A DNA stretch of 64,000 nucleotides from Seleniivibrio woodruffii (lineage in GTDB: Bacteria > Chrysiogenota > Deferribacteres > Deferribacterales > Geovibrionaceae): the NCBI RefSeq assembly GCF_004339245.1, contig NZ_SMGG01000004.1, positions 248,001-312,000 on the forward strand. The letters are read 5' to 3'. The position numbers and the translations under genes are program-made. Positions 8,417-17,616 of the stretch are shown in pieces; within the stretch, counting starts at the first letter, position 1; each line of letters begins with the position of its first letter. The notes below the pieces were generated by a model. The model searched no databases, was not told the DNA's origin, and saw nothing but the letters and a program-made list of their open reading frames with translations.

Positions 8417-9823
8417 ATGGCATCAAAAAAAGTCAAAAACTTCATCATCGACACAAACGTTATCCTCTACTCTCCCAACTGTCTCGAAACATTCGACAAC
8501 AACAACATAATTCTTCCCGCTGTTGTTCTGGAAGAGGTGGATTCGTTTAAAAAGAATCTTGACCTGAACGGCTATAACGCCAGAAGTTTCATCCGTATTG
8601 TGGAAAAGTACAGGGAGGAGAAAGAGGGCGATCTGCTGAAAGGCATCAAACTCGATTCCGGCGGCACATTCACCATCCGCTTTCAGGATGAGAAGACAAG
8701 AGGACTTATCCCCGCAGGATTCGACCTCAGCAAAAACGACAACATAATCCTCGCTACTGCTCTTCAGATCAAGCAGGATTCGAAAATGGAGACGATAATC
8801 GTTTCCAAAGACGTTAATCTGCGCATCAAGGCAAACGCCGTGGGGCTGGATGCCGAGGACTATTACCATGAAAAGACCACATCGTTCATCGATCAGTCTG
8901 ACGACACGCTGTTCGTTATGGACGACTACATAAACACGCTCTATCAGGAGAAGGAACTGCCTATTCCCGATGGCGTGCGCAGGCAGGACGGCGAGGTTTT
9001 CGCCCCCAGAATGAACGAATATTTCATCCTGAAAGGTGAAATCAGCCCTCAGAAGAGTGCCCTTGTGCGCTATGTCGGCAACGGAAACCCGCTGGACGGA
9101 GCTTTCAAACTGCTCCACCAGAACGAACCCATTCTGGGCGTCACTCCCGCCAACAGAAAGCAGATTTATCTCATGGATTCTCTGCTCGACCCTGACATCG
9201 ACGTGGTATTTGCAATAGGTATCGCAGGTACTGGAAAAACCCTTCTCGCACTCTGTGCGGGGCTTCATTCCGTTCTCAACGACAGATATAAAAGACTCGT
9301 TGTAACCCGTTCCCCCATCCCCATGGGGCGTGACCTCGGATATCTCCCCGGCAACATAAACGAAAAACTCGATCCGTGGCTTAAACCCATCTACGATAAC
9401 ATGGAATTTATCGTTTACATGATGGACAAGGGCAGGATCGAGGTAAAAGACGAATACCTCTCCAAAAATCAGATGCATGAGGCAACCATAGACTATCTCA
9501 AGGCTTCCAAAATGCTTGAGATAGAGGCTCTGACATACATCAGAGGACGCACGCTGATGGAGACCTTCCTTGTGGTTGACGAGGCGCAGAACCTCAGCCC
9601 CCACGAGATAAAGACCATCATAACCAGAGCGGGCATCAACTCCAAACTGGTTTTCACAGGCGACCTTAAGCAGATAGACAACCCCTATCTGAACGAGAGG
9701 GATAACGGACTTGTTAACGCTTCGGAAAAATTTACCTATGCCAGATATAAGCATGCATCAACCATTTATCTGGACAAAGGCGAGCGGAGCCGACTGGCTA
9801 CAATAGCCGCAGAAATACTGTAA
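8417..9823 (+). CDS. PIN-domain / PhoH-family ATPase (YlaK-like)
   Basis: A 468-residue two-domain cytoplasmic protein. The N-terminal PIN nuclease domain (about 5-140) begins with IIDTNVILYSP and keeps further acidic residues (ILATALQIK region, SKDVNLRIKA). The C-terminal PhoH ATPase domain has Walker A GIAGTGKT (about residue 270) and Walker B FLVVDEAQNL (about residue 385). PIN-PhoH proteins are described as RNA-unwinding, sequence-specific RNases in some bacteria. It appears to be transcribed alone. Confidence 0.9.
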   Translation: MASKKVKNFIIDTNVILYSPNCLETFDNNNIILPAVVLEEVDSFKKNLDLNGYNARSFIRIVEKYREEKEGDLLKGIKLDSGGTFTIRFQDEKTRGLIPAGFDLSKNDNIILATALQIKQDSKMETIIVSKDVNLRIKANAVGLDAEDYYHEKTTSFIDQSDDTLFVMDDYINTLYQEKELPIPDGVRRQDGEVFAPRMNEYFILKGEISPQKSALVRYVGNGNPLDGAFKLLHQNEPILGVTPANRKQIYLMDSLLDPDIDVVFAIGIAGTGKTLLALCAGLHSVLNDRYKRLVVTRSPIPMGRDLGYLPGNINEKLDPWLKPIYDNMEFIVYMMDKGRIEVKDEYLSKNQMHEATIDYLKASKMLEIEALTYIRGRTLMETFLVVDEAQNLSPHEIKTIITRAGINSKLVFTGDLKQIDNPYLNERDNGLVNASEKFTYARYKHASTIYLDKGERSRLATIAAEIL

Positions 9824-9847
9824 TTACCCGTATTGCCATATTTTGTG

Positions 9848-9867
9848 ACATGTGATAGAACATGTGA
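9848..9867. repeat. short direct repeat upstream of the STAS-like gene
   Basis: ACATGTGA occurs twice with starts 12 bases apart, about 70 bases before ATG 9938. It could be a tandem operator; nothing else supports this. Confidence 0.3.
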
Positions 9868-9937
9868 AGCAGGTTTGGCATATTCGGTTTATTCCTGCGG
9901 TTTATACATACAATGTTAAATTAACGGAGACGGGGAC

Positions 9938-10234
9938 ATGGAAATTAAGGTCATCGACAACCATACTGTTGAGATTCTTGGAAACATCAAATCACTTGAT
10001 CACTACAATGAGATCAAAATGACGATCCAGCAGCTTATCAGCAACGGGACGAAGAATCTGACTGTCAATGTTAAAGATTCTCTGTCTATGGTCTCTTCAG
10101 TGATCGGTTTTTTTATTAAGATAATCAACGTTGACGGCGTATCGCTCAACGTTAACGTTTGGGACGAAAGACTCTATGCTCTGCTGGATCAGCTGAGCCT
10201 TATCGAGCTGTTCCACGTCAGACAAATAAAATAA
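9938..10234 (+). CDS. STAS-domain-like protein
   Basis: A 98-residue protein whose pattern fits the STAS/anti-sigma-antagonist fold: an early strand HTVEILGNI, a helix with LISNG, a strand LTVNVKD, the SMVSSVIGFFIK stretch where such proteins carry the phosphorylatable Ser, and a last strand and helix with LYALLDQLSL. No partner kinase or anti-sigma factor is nearby. It is monocistronic, closed by a strong terminator. Family assignment is by pattern only. Confidence 0.6.
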   Translation: MEIKVIDNHTVEILGNIKSLDHYNEIKMTIQQLISNGTKNLTVNVKDSLSMVSSVIGFFIKIINVDGVSLNVNVWDERLYALLDQLSLIELFHVRQIK

Positions 10235-10240
10235 TCACCG

Positions 10241-10265
10241 GGGGAGGTCAGCCTCCCCTTTTTCT
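10241..10265 (+). terminator. Rho-independent terminator
   Basis: GGGGAGG and CCTCCCC pair around a TCAG loop and are followed by a T run, directly after the STAS-like gene. Confidence 0.85.
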
Positions 10266-10322
10266 TTTGCCTTCATCCCTCTCTTTGTGTTAAATCAATA
10301 AAAAAATCTCCAAGAGGCGAAT

Positions 10323-12155
10323 GTGTTAAGCGTTGAAAACCTGTCCAAAAGCTATGGACCCAGGACATTATTTAAAGATATCAGTTTCAGAGTAAATTCC
10401 GGCGAACGTGTTGGGTTGGTGGGCAGAAACGGCCACGGAAAGACCACCCTGATGCGTATTCTCACCGGAGAGCAGGAGCAGGACGACGGAATAATCAGCG
10501 TTCCCCGCAACTATACTCTGGGTTATCTGAAACAGACAATAGATTTCAAACATAAAACAGCCAGAGACGAGGCCGCTTCCGGCCTTAAGGAATCGGAGAA
10601 GGACGACGTCTGGAAAGCGGAAAAGATACTTTCCGGTCTCGGTTTTTCCGATGAGGATATGGACAAGTCCCCCTCTGAGTTCTCAGGCGGATATCAGGTG
10701 CGTCTGAACCTTGCAAAACTTCTGCTTTCAGAGCCGGATATGCTCCTTCTGGACGAACCGACCAACTATCTTGACATCACTTCAATAAGGTGGCTTGAGC
10801 AGTTCCTCATAAAGTGGAAAGGGGAGCTGATGCTCATCACCCACGACAGATCTTTCATGGACAGGGTTGTCACCCATACTCTGGGCATCCACCGTCTTCA
10901 GATTCGCAAAATAAAGGGCGACACAGGCAAGTTCTATGAGCAGATAGCCAAAGATGAAGAGATATATGAAAAGACCCGCCAGAACGACGAGCAGAGACGC
11001 AAAGAGGTGGAGCTTTTCATAACCCGCTTCAAATCCAAAGCCAGTCTTGCAAGCCGTGTCCAGTCCCGTGTCAAAATGCTTGAGAAGATGGTGCAGAAGG
11101 ACAAACTGGAGAACATCGAAGACCTTGACTTCTGCTTCAACTATACCGACATCAGGGCGAAAGAGCTTATAAATGCCAGAAACGTTACGTTCGGCTATGA
11201 TAAATCTGCTCCGCTAATAAAAAACTTTACCGTAACCATCGGTGCGGGTGAAAAAATATGTATAATAGGTAAGAACGGAAAGGGTAAAACCACCCTGCTG
11301 AAACTGCTCTGCGGCATCTCCGAACCCGACAGCGGCGAGGTTGCGTTCCATGCCCAGCTGAAACCCGCCGTTTATGAGCAGACAAACGTTCAGAGGCTCG
11401 GCCTGCAAAACACAATAGAGCAGGAGCTTATCGAGGTGGATTATTCCATCGACAGGCAGAAAGCCAGAGACGCCGCTGGAACCATGATGTTTTCAGGTGA
11501 CGACGCCCTTAAAAAGATAGCTGTGCTGTCCGGAGGCGAAAAGAGCCGTGTTATGCTGGCAAAGGCAATCCTCCAGCCTTCAAACATACTGTTTCTGGAT
11601 GAACCGACCAACCACCTTGACATGCAGTCGTGCGACTCGCTCCTTGAGGCCATCGACCAGTTCAAGGGAACAGTGGTAATGGTCACCCACAACGAGATGT
11701 TCCTGAACGCCATAGCCGAAAGGCTGATAGTGTTCCGCAACGACACCATAGAGGTTTTCGAGGGCGGATATGAGGAGTTTCTGGAGAAGGTGGGCTGGCA
11801 GGAGGAGTTTTCCGACAAGCCCTCTGTTCAGGTTTCTGCCAACAGCAAAAAGGAACAGAGAAAACTTCGCTCGGAAATCGTTGCTGAGAAAGGAAAAGTT
11901 TTGAAACCCATTCAGGATGCACACGACAGGCTTGAAAAAGATATTGCACTTATTGAGAATAAGATAGAGATTTTAAATACGGGACTTATAGAGGCATCGT
12001 CAAAGGGTGACCCGGCGGAGATAATGAAGCTCTCAAAGGAACTGGACGAAGCCAAAAAAAGAGTGGACGATCTGCTTGAGGAGTTTCTGGAAGTTTCCGA
12101 AAAACTGGAGACACTCACTGCCGAATATGAGGAAAAACTAAATCAGCTTGGCTGA
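10323..12155 (+). CDS. ABC-F family ATPase
   Basis: A 610-residue soluble protein with two ABC domains and no membrane segments. Domain 1 has Walker A GRNGHGKT (about residue 35) and signature LSGGY-like FSGGYQVRL with LLLDEPTNYLD. Domain 2 has GKNGKGKT (about residue 317), LSGGEKSRV and LFLDEPTNHLD. A linker joins the domains and a coiled coil forms the last ~90 residues. ABC-F proteins act on ribosomes (translation factors or antibiotic resistance). The start is GTG 10323, with GAGG five bases before it; the ATG two bases upstream is out of frame and hits a stop. Confidence 0.93.
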   Translation: MLSVENLSKSYGPRTLFKDISFRVNSGERVGLVGRNGHGKTTLMRILTGEQEQDDGIISVPRNYTLGYLKQTIDFKHKTARDEAASGLKESEKDDVWKAEKILSGLGFSDEDMDKSPSEFSGGYQVRLNLAKLLLSEPDMLLLDEPTNYLDITSIRWLEQFLIKWKGELMLITHDRSFMDRVVTHTLGIHRLQIRKIKGDTGKFYEQIAKDEEIYEKTRQNDEQRRKEVELFITRFKSKASLASRVQSRVKMLEKMVQKDKLENIEDLDFCFNYTDIRAKELINARNVTFGYDKSAPLIKNFTVTIGAGEKICIIGKNGKGKTTLLKLLCGISEPDSGEVAFHAQLKPAVYEQTNVQRLGLQNTIEQELIEVDYSIDRQKARDAAGTMMFSGDDALKKIAVLSGGEKSRVMLAKAILQPSNILFLDEPTNHLDMQSCDSLLEAIDQFKGTVVMVTHNEMFLNAIAERLIVFRNDTIEVFEGGYEEFLEKVGWQEEFSDKPSVQVSANSKKEQRKLRSEIVAEKGKVLKPIQDAHDRLEKDIALIENKIEILNTGLIEASSKGDPAEIMKLSKELDEAKKRVDDLLEEFLEVSEKLETLTAEYEEKLNQLG

Positions 12156-12168
12156 AACGGAGGATAAA

Positions 12169-12444
12169 ATGGCTGACATCAAAGACCTTTTTTATCTGGG
12201 ACTGGGTTCTGCGCTTATTGCGAAAGAGAAGATCGAGGAAGAGATCAAGGAGCTTGCCGAAAAGGGCAAGATAACAAGGGAACAGCAGGCTGAGTTTCTG
12301 GCTAAGGCAAAAAAGAAAGCGAAAGAGGAAGAGAAGGAGTTCAGCGAGAAGTTTAAAAATGTTGTGAAAGATGCGCTGTCCGAAATGGGGCTTGCCACCA
12401 AAGAGGACATCGAAGAACTGAAAAAGATGATCAACGACAAATAA
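12169..12444 (+). CDS. small phasin-like coiled-coil protein
   Basis: A 91-residue protein starting at ATG 12169 after CGGAGG. The first ~20 residues are apolar (FYLGLGSALIAKEKI); the rest is very rich in Lys and Glu and helical. The layout matches small proteins annotated as phasin family that accompany ubiB genes. Its stop lies one base before the TTG start of the kinase gene, so the two are co-transcribed. Function is unknown; binding to membranes or to UbiB is only a guess. Confidence 0.65.
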   Translation: MADIKDLFYLGLGSALIAKEKIEEEIKELAEKGKITREQQAEFLAKAKKKAKEEEKEFSEKFKNVVKDALSEMGLATKEDIEELKKMINDK

Positions 12445-12445
12445 C

Positions 12446-14002
12446 TTGCGGAATTTCATAAGATACTATTCTCCGGTCAGGGTGTACCATGTTTTCAGGG
12501 TTATCCTGACCGTTTTTCTGATTATCAGGGGGAGCAAGAGTTTTCTGTTCATCAAGCCTCTGTCCCCCGAAAAACTCAAAAGCAAGATCAACAATCTCGG
12601 TGCGAGCTTTATCAAACTGGCTCAGGTTCTGGCCACCCGTGCGGATTTCTTTCCGGATGAATATCTGTTCTATCTGCGTCAGCTCCACGACGAGATTCCG
12701 CCCATGTCCCCTGCGGACTTTGATAAGATATATCAAAGAGCGTTCGGCGGGCGGATTTGTTTCAGGGATTTCGACAGGAAACCAATAGCAAGTGCTTCCA
12801 TCGGGCAGGTGCACAGGGCTCTGCTTATCGACGGAACAGAGGTTGCTGTCAAACTGCGCAGATATGACATTGAAAACGTCATAAAAGCCGATATCCGCAT
12901 TCTGGACTTTTTCCAGAAGCTGTTCCGCCCCATGTTCTCCGAGAACACAAAGAACTCTCTGGATGCCGTTATCGTTGAGTTCAGCCGCATGATAATGAAA
13001 GAGGTCGACCTGAATATCGAGCTTCTGAACCTCCAGAAATTCTGGGAGCTTTACCCGAACAGCGGTGTGCGATTCCCAATGGGTTATCCGGAATGCTCCT
13101 GCTCCGATGCGCTTGTGATGTCGTTTGAGCGGGGATACAGGTTTGACGACAAGGAGAACCTCAGAAAGCTGAATATCAGCTTCGAAAAGCTTATGGTAAA
13201 ACTGGTGAATTTCTATGTTGACCAGTCGTTCATCAAGGGCTTTTTCCATGCCGACCCGCATCCGGGCAACCTTCTGGTGACGGAAGACGGAGAGCTTGTG
13301 CTGCTGGATTTCGGTATGGTGCAGAGGATCCCCTCAAAGACCAGACAGAATATCATCTCGCTGGTGAAAGCCGCCAACGAAAGGGATTTTGAGGAATATA
13401 TCAAGTGTGCTAAGAAGCTGGGGATAATCTCCATTGATGCGCCGGAGTTCGGTTTGCAGGATCTTGCGGAGCAGGTTTTCGACATACTGGACAACAACGC
13501 CCTTTCGGCGCAGAGCATGCAGTCGCTTGCTTTCGCACTGATGGATTCACTGAAAAAAGTGCCGTATAAACTGCCGCAGGAGGCCGTTTATCTGATGCGC
13601 ATGAGCTCCATCATTGAAGGACTCGGCACTAACTATATTGAAAACTTCAACGGAATAAAAGATATTCTGCCCATTCTGAAAGAACGCATGCCCGAAGCTC
13701 TCGGTTTTACAGACGGACTTTGGGAGACTGCGAAACGTGAGACTCTGGAACTGCCGCTGACTTTTAAAAAGGTTAAGAAGGTAATAAACGACCTTAGCGG
13801 AAACAACCTGGAGGTGCATATTTCGCCGGAGGACAAGGAGTCATTGAAACTGGCTCTGAAAAAATATCTGAGACCCATATTCGCAGGTATTCTCATAATA
13901 GTAACTGCGTTCTTCGTTCAGGGTTCACAGATCCCCCATCACGAATATATCTCGTATATCCTGTATGCCGCAGGCTCGCTTAAAATCATCTTTTCGCTTT
14001 AA
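12446..14002 (+). CDS. ubiB: UbiB/ABC1/ADCK family atypical kinase
   Basis: A 518-residue protein-kinase-like ATPase tied to quinone biosynthesis. Visible features are the N-terminal extension motif (LGASFIKLAQVLATR, about residues 50-64), the Ala-rich nucleotide loop ASASIGQVH (about residue 114), HADPHPGN and VLLDFGM for catalysis and metal binding, and two C-terminal membrane helices (about 475-490 and 498-518). The KxGQ motif reads KLAQ, so Gly is replaced by Ala. The start is TTG 12446 with a poor ribosome site, one base after the preceding stop. Its 3' end overlaps the convergent gene by 4 bases. Confidence 0.88.
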   Translation: MRNFIRYYSPVRVYHVFRVILTVFLIIRGSKSFLFIKPLSPEKLKSKINNLGASFIKLAQVLATRADFFPDEYLFYLRQLHDEIPPMSPADFDKIYQRAFGGRICFRDFDRKPIASASIGQVHRALLIDGTEVAVKLRRYDIENVIKADIRILDFFQKLFRPMFSENTKNSLDAVIVEFSRMIMKEVDLNIELLNLQKFWELYPNSGVRFPMGYPECSCSDALVMSFERGYRFDDKENLRKLNISFEKLMVKLVNFYVDQSFIKGFFHADPHPGNLLVTEDGELVLLDFGMVQRIPSKTRQNIISLVKAANERDFEEYIKCAKKLGIISIDAPEFGLQDLAEQVFDILDNNALSAQSMQSLAFALMDSLKKVPYKLPQEAVYLMRMSSIIEGLGTNYIENFNGIKDILPILKERMPEALGFTDGLWETAKRETLELPLTFKKVKKVINDLSGNNLEVHISPEDKESLKLALKKYLRPIFAGILIIVTAFFVQGSQIPHHEYISYILYAAGSLKIIFSL

Positions 14003-14817
14003 AAGCTTATCTTCATTCCTGCCTTTGTGAAATGCACTCTGTCGCCAAGAGCCTTCTTCATGGCAAACACCGCATCGATACCTGTGCAGTGTCCGGTCGC
14101 TATGGTCTTTATATCTTCGTTTCTGAGGACTGAAATTACCTTTTCGGTGTAGCTTCCGTCAGAGCGGAACAGGTGCAGTCCGCCTGTGAGAGATAGTATC
14201 TTTTGCTCAGGAAACAGCTTTTTTGCATGGTTTATAAGGTTTTCAGGGCCGCAGTGGGTGCATCCGGTTATGAGGTGTATGCCATCGTTGTCCCTGATTA
14301 TCATATACTGTTCGTCTCTGAACCTGTCTTTGGCTGTTACTCCGTCTATCTCTGCATAGAGTTTGCCGTCGGAGTCAAATTCAAAACTCCGCTCGATGGT
14401 TCCCGAAAGAAAGATGTCCGGAAAAATCTCTGTCATCTCCGTGTTCAGATGCAGCCTGAATCTGCGTTCGACCTCAGACCTCTGGCCGCCGAAACCTATG
14501 AAGTCATAGGTCTTGCCGTCGTCCATCTTCAGGTGGTTGTCGAAGACGTATTTTGAGGCGTATATATCTTTTGAAATCTCAGCGCACTCAGCCAGATGTT
14601 TTGAAAGCCCGCCGGTGTGGTCGTAGTGCCCGTGGGAAAGGACGATTGCGTCCGCCTTTCTTATGTCCATGAGCCTGATGTTATTGATGAACCCTTCGCC
14701 CTGTCCTGTGTCGAAGAGGATTGTTCTGTCTTTGACTTTTATGAGGCATGAGAAGCCGTGCTCGGCCAGAAGTCCGAGGCTGTCGGTGTAGTTGTCTGTT
14801 ATGATTCGTATTTCCAT
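13999..14817 (-). CDS. metallo-beta-lactamase-fold hydrolase (RFA-P synthase-like)
   Basis: A 272-residue MBL-fold protein. It has the metal motif SHGHYDHTGG (HxHxDH, about residues 61-70), ITGCTHCGPENL near residue 178 with a further His, and a C-terminal GHCTG histidine. The order and spacing match the family annotated as 7,8-dihydropterin-6-methyl-4-aminobenzene-ribofuranosyl phosphate synthase-like, whose bacterial members have no proven substrate. It is monocistronic and convergent with ubiB. Confidence 0.75.
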   Translation of the reverse strand: MEIRIITDNYTDSLGLLAEHGFSCLIKVKDRTILFDTGQGEGFINNIRLMDIRKADAIVLSHGHYDHTGGLSKHLAECAEISKDIYASKYVFDNHLKMDDGKTYDFIGFGGQRSEVERRFRLHLNTEMTEIFPDIFLSGTIERSFEFDSDGKLYAEIDGVTAKDRFRDEQYMIIRDNDGIHLITGCTHCGPENLINHAKKLFPEQKILSLTGGLHLFRSDGSYTEKVISVLRNEDIKTIATGHCTGIDAVFAMKKALGDRVHFTKAGMKISF

Positions 14818-14892
14818 GTGGGGATTATAGCATACTCATGGATATATTTCACGTCACAAGAGCATGAGATTCTTCGCTGCGCTCAGAAAGAC

Positions 14893-14961
14893 CCTAAACT
14901 GCGTCACTGCGAACGCAGGTGAAGCAGTCTTCCAAGTTCAGGTAGTTCGCCGCATTGGCAG
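14893..14961. repeat. interspersed repeat, family A (half element)
   Basis: The core GCGTCACTGCGAACGCAG, followed by GAAGCAGTCTTCCA, recurs at 23717, 24474-24559 (paired), 30784-30893 (paired) and 63719-63829 (paired). The TGCG-AA-CGCA part is a small hairpin. A degenerate family B sequence (GAGATTCTTCG...) lies immediately before it at about 14868. Confidence 0.7.
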
Positions 14962-14990
14962 GTTTATAATTATTTGTATCAGCGCAACAA

Positions 14991-15014
14991 AAAAGGCGTC
15001 CGAAGACGCCTTTT
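14991..15014 (-). terminator. Rho-independent terminator of glnB-glnA
   Basis: AAAAGGCGTC and GACGCCTTTT pair around a CGAA loop just after the glnA stop. It has A and T tracts on both sides, so it could work in either direction. Confidence 0.85.
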
Positions 15015-15037
15015 TAATATTTGTTCCGACTTGCTTA

Positions 15038-16447
15038 TTAAGCGTCGAAGTAGAGTTTGAACTCGTAGGGGTGAGGTCTGCTGTCGATGGCAGAGATCTC
15101 GTTTGCTCTCTTGTACTCGATCCAGCTTGCGATAACGTCTTCTGTGAAAACGTCGCCTTTAAGCAGGAAGTCGTGGTCTTTTTCAAGCGCATTGATAGAC
15201 TGCGCAAGAGAAGAGGGCATCTGGGGAATTGCAGACAGCTCGATAGGATCGAGGTCGTACAGGTTTTTGTCCATAGGCTCGCCCGGATCGATTTTGTTCT
15301 GGATACCGTCAAGACCTGCAAGAAGCATAACGGAGAACGCCAGATAGGGGTTGCAGAGAGGATCAGGGAATCTGACCTCAATACGCTTAGCCTTGGGAGA
15401 GGGAGAGTACATGGGGATTCTGATGGAAGCTGATCTGTTTCTGGAGGAGTAAGCCAGAGAAACGGGAGCTTCGAATCCGGGTACAAGTCTCTTGTAAGAG
15501 TTAGTTGTAGGGTTGGTGAAAGCAGCGATAGTGTTGGCGTGTTTGATGATACCGCCGATGTAGTAAAGAGCCATTTCGCTCATTCCTGCATACTGCTCGC
15601 CAGCGAACAGAGGTTTGCCGTCTTTCCAGAGTGACTGGTGAACGTGCATACCGGAACCGTTGTCGCCGTGAATAGGCTTGGGCATGAAAGTTGCGGTTTT
15701 GCCGTGAGCTCTTGCTACGTTTCTTACAACGTATTTGAAAGTCATCAGCTGGTCAGCCATTTTCAGCATTTCTTCGAACTTCATGTCGATTTCGCACTGG
15801 CCGCCTGTCGCAACTTCGTGGTGAGAGTTTTCGATAACGAGGCCGAGTGACTCCATTGTCATAGCCATTTCGTTACGGATGTCCCAAAGAGAGTCAACGG
15901 GAGGAGCGGGGAAATATCCGCCCTTGTTAGCAACTTTGTAACCAAGGTTAACGCCGTCTGCGCCTGTGTTCCAGTCGCCTTCTTCAGAATCGATGAAGAA
16001 GTATCCGGTGTTTCTTGTATAGTCGAACTGGATGTTGTCGAAAAGGAAGAATTCAGCTTCGGGTCCGAAGTATGCAGTGTCAGCGATACCTGTGGACTGA
16101 AGATATTTAACCGCTTTTTTAGCGATGTTTCTGGGGTCTCTTGAGTAGGGTTCTTTGCTGATCGGGTCGAAGATGTTGCAGATCATGTAGAGGATCGGCA
16201 GCTCAGCGAAAGGCTCGAGCTTAGCAGTTGAGGGATCCGGAACCATGATCATGTCAGAGTTGTTGATTGCCTGCCATCCGCGGATGGAAGAGCCGTCAAA
16301 GCCCATACCGTTTTCGAAGAAATCTTCGTCAACCATATGTGCGGGGACTGTGGTGTGCTGCCATGTGCCAAGGAAATCCGTGAACTTCATGTCAACCATT
16401 TTGATCCCGTTGTCTTTAATCATCTTAAGAACATCTTTCGGTGTCAT
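15038..16447 (-). CDS. glnA: glutamine synthetase type I
   Basis: A 469-residue dodecameric enzyme making glutamine from glutamate, ammonia and ATP. It shows the DGSSIRGW latch region (about residue 50), metal ligand stretches FGPEAEFF and [11 protein letters not shown], the [12 protein letters not shown] substrate loop, [11 protein letters not shown], and the NLYDLDP Tyr near residue 397, the site adenylylated in GSI-beta enzymes. A GGAGGC site precedes ATG. It follows glnB by 30 bases and shares its sigma-54 promoter. No adenylyltransferase gene is in the window. Confidence 0.97.
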   Translation of the reverse strand: MTPKDVLKMIKDNGIKMVDMKFTDFLGTWQHTTVPAHMVDEDFFENGMGFDGSSIRGWQAINNSDMIMVPDPSTAKLEPFAELPILYMICNIFDPISKEPYSRDPRNIAKKAVKYLQSTGIADTAYFGPEAEFFLFDNIQFDYTRNTGYFFIDSEEGDWNTGADGVNLGYKVANKGGYFPAPPVDSLWDIRNEMAMTMESLGLVIENSHHEVATGGQCEIDMKFEEMLKMADQLMTFKYVVRNVARAHGKTATFMPKPIHGDNGSGMHVHQSLWKDGKPLFAGEQYAGMSEMALYYIGGIIKHANTIAAFTNPTTNSYKRLVPGFEAPVSLAYSSRNRSASIRIPMYSPSPKAKRIEVRFPDPLCNPYLAFSVMLLAGLDGIQNKIDPGEPMDKNLYDLDPIELSAIPQMPSSLAQSINALEKDHDFLLKGDVFTEDVIASWIEYKRANEISAIDSRPHPYEFKLYFDA

Positions 16448-16477
16448 ATTGCCTCCATAGGATATATATATTTTGGA

Positions 16478-16933
<456 letters not shown>

Positions 16934-16941
16934 CTATTTGC

Positions 16942-17616
16942 TTATTTTTTAACCATGACTGATTTAACGAGTTCAATTCTGGTTATTATGTCTTCTGCGT
17001 TTTTGCCCTGCCTTATGCGGGCGTTCTTGATAATTATGAGGTCTCGCAGCAGATTAAGGCTCCAGCCGTGATATTTGTCGATGGCCAGAGCTTTTTCGGC
17101 GAGTTCCTCAGAAAGGGCGGGACTGTCCATTATATAGTCAATGGCGGCTTTTCTCAACAGTCTTGTTTTTGTGACGTCGTCAAACTTAGAGCTTTCTGCG
17201 GCGGAGGCCAGTTTTTCGGGTGTGGCTCCGCTTATGGTTCTGAAAGGTTCAGGAAGTTTATCTCTGTCGTGCGCCTGTCCGCTCAGGTAGAGCACGCTTT
17301 CTGCCTCCTCCTGACACTGTCCGAGAGCTGCATACTTTTTAGCCATTTCCAGAACTGCTGCATCCTCCTGTCCCTCTTCAAGGACATAACGTCCGAGATA
17401 GAGCCTTGAGAGGTTGCAGAGTGAATCCACCCTGCGGAACTGCGCCTCGGCTTTATAGAAATAGCTTTCAGCAACTTTCGGTTCGCCTTTCAGGTAGTTT
17501 TCCATATAAACGTTGTAATATCTGCTTCCGTAGAGGAAGTCGGGTGAGCTTTTGGGCTTGCCGGAACATGATAACATCAGCAGGGAAATAGCTGTGACTA
17601 TTAAAAGGTTTCTCAT
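16942..17616 (-). CDS. lipoprotein of the MCE/Mla-like operon, function unknown
   Basis: A 224-residue protein starting at ATG 17616, which overlaps the mlaD-like stop as ATGA. Residues 1-17 are a lipoprotein signal peptide with lipobox LMLSC, followed by SGKPKSS. The mature part is helical with TPR-like spacing (ESYFYKAEAQF, SLCNLSRLYLG, ELAEKALAIDKYHGW). As last gene of the operon it may be an anchored partner of the lipid-transport machine. An in-frame upstream start at 17670 is rejected because it hides the signal peptide. Confidence 0.65.
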   Translation of the reverse strand: MRNLLIVTAISLLMLSCSGKPKSSPDFLYGSRYYNVYMENYLKGEPKVAESYFYKAEAQFRRVDSLCNLSRLYLGRYVLEEGQEDAAVLEMAKKYAALGQCQEEAESVLYLSGQAHDRDKLPEPFRTISGATPEKLASAAESSKFDDVTKTRLLRKAAIDYIMDSPALSEELAEKALAIDKYHGWSLNLLRDLIIIKNARIRQGKNAEDIITRIELVKSVMVKK

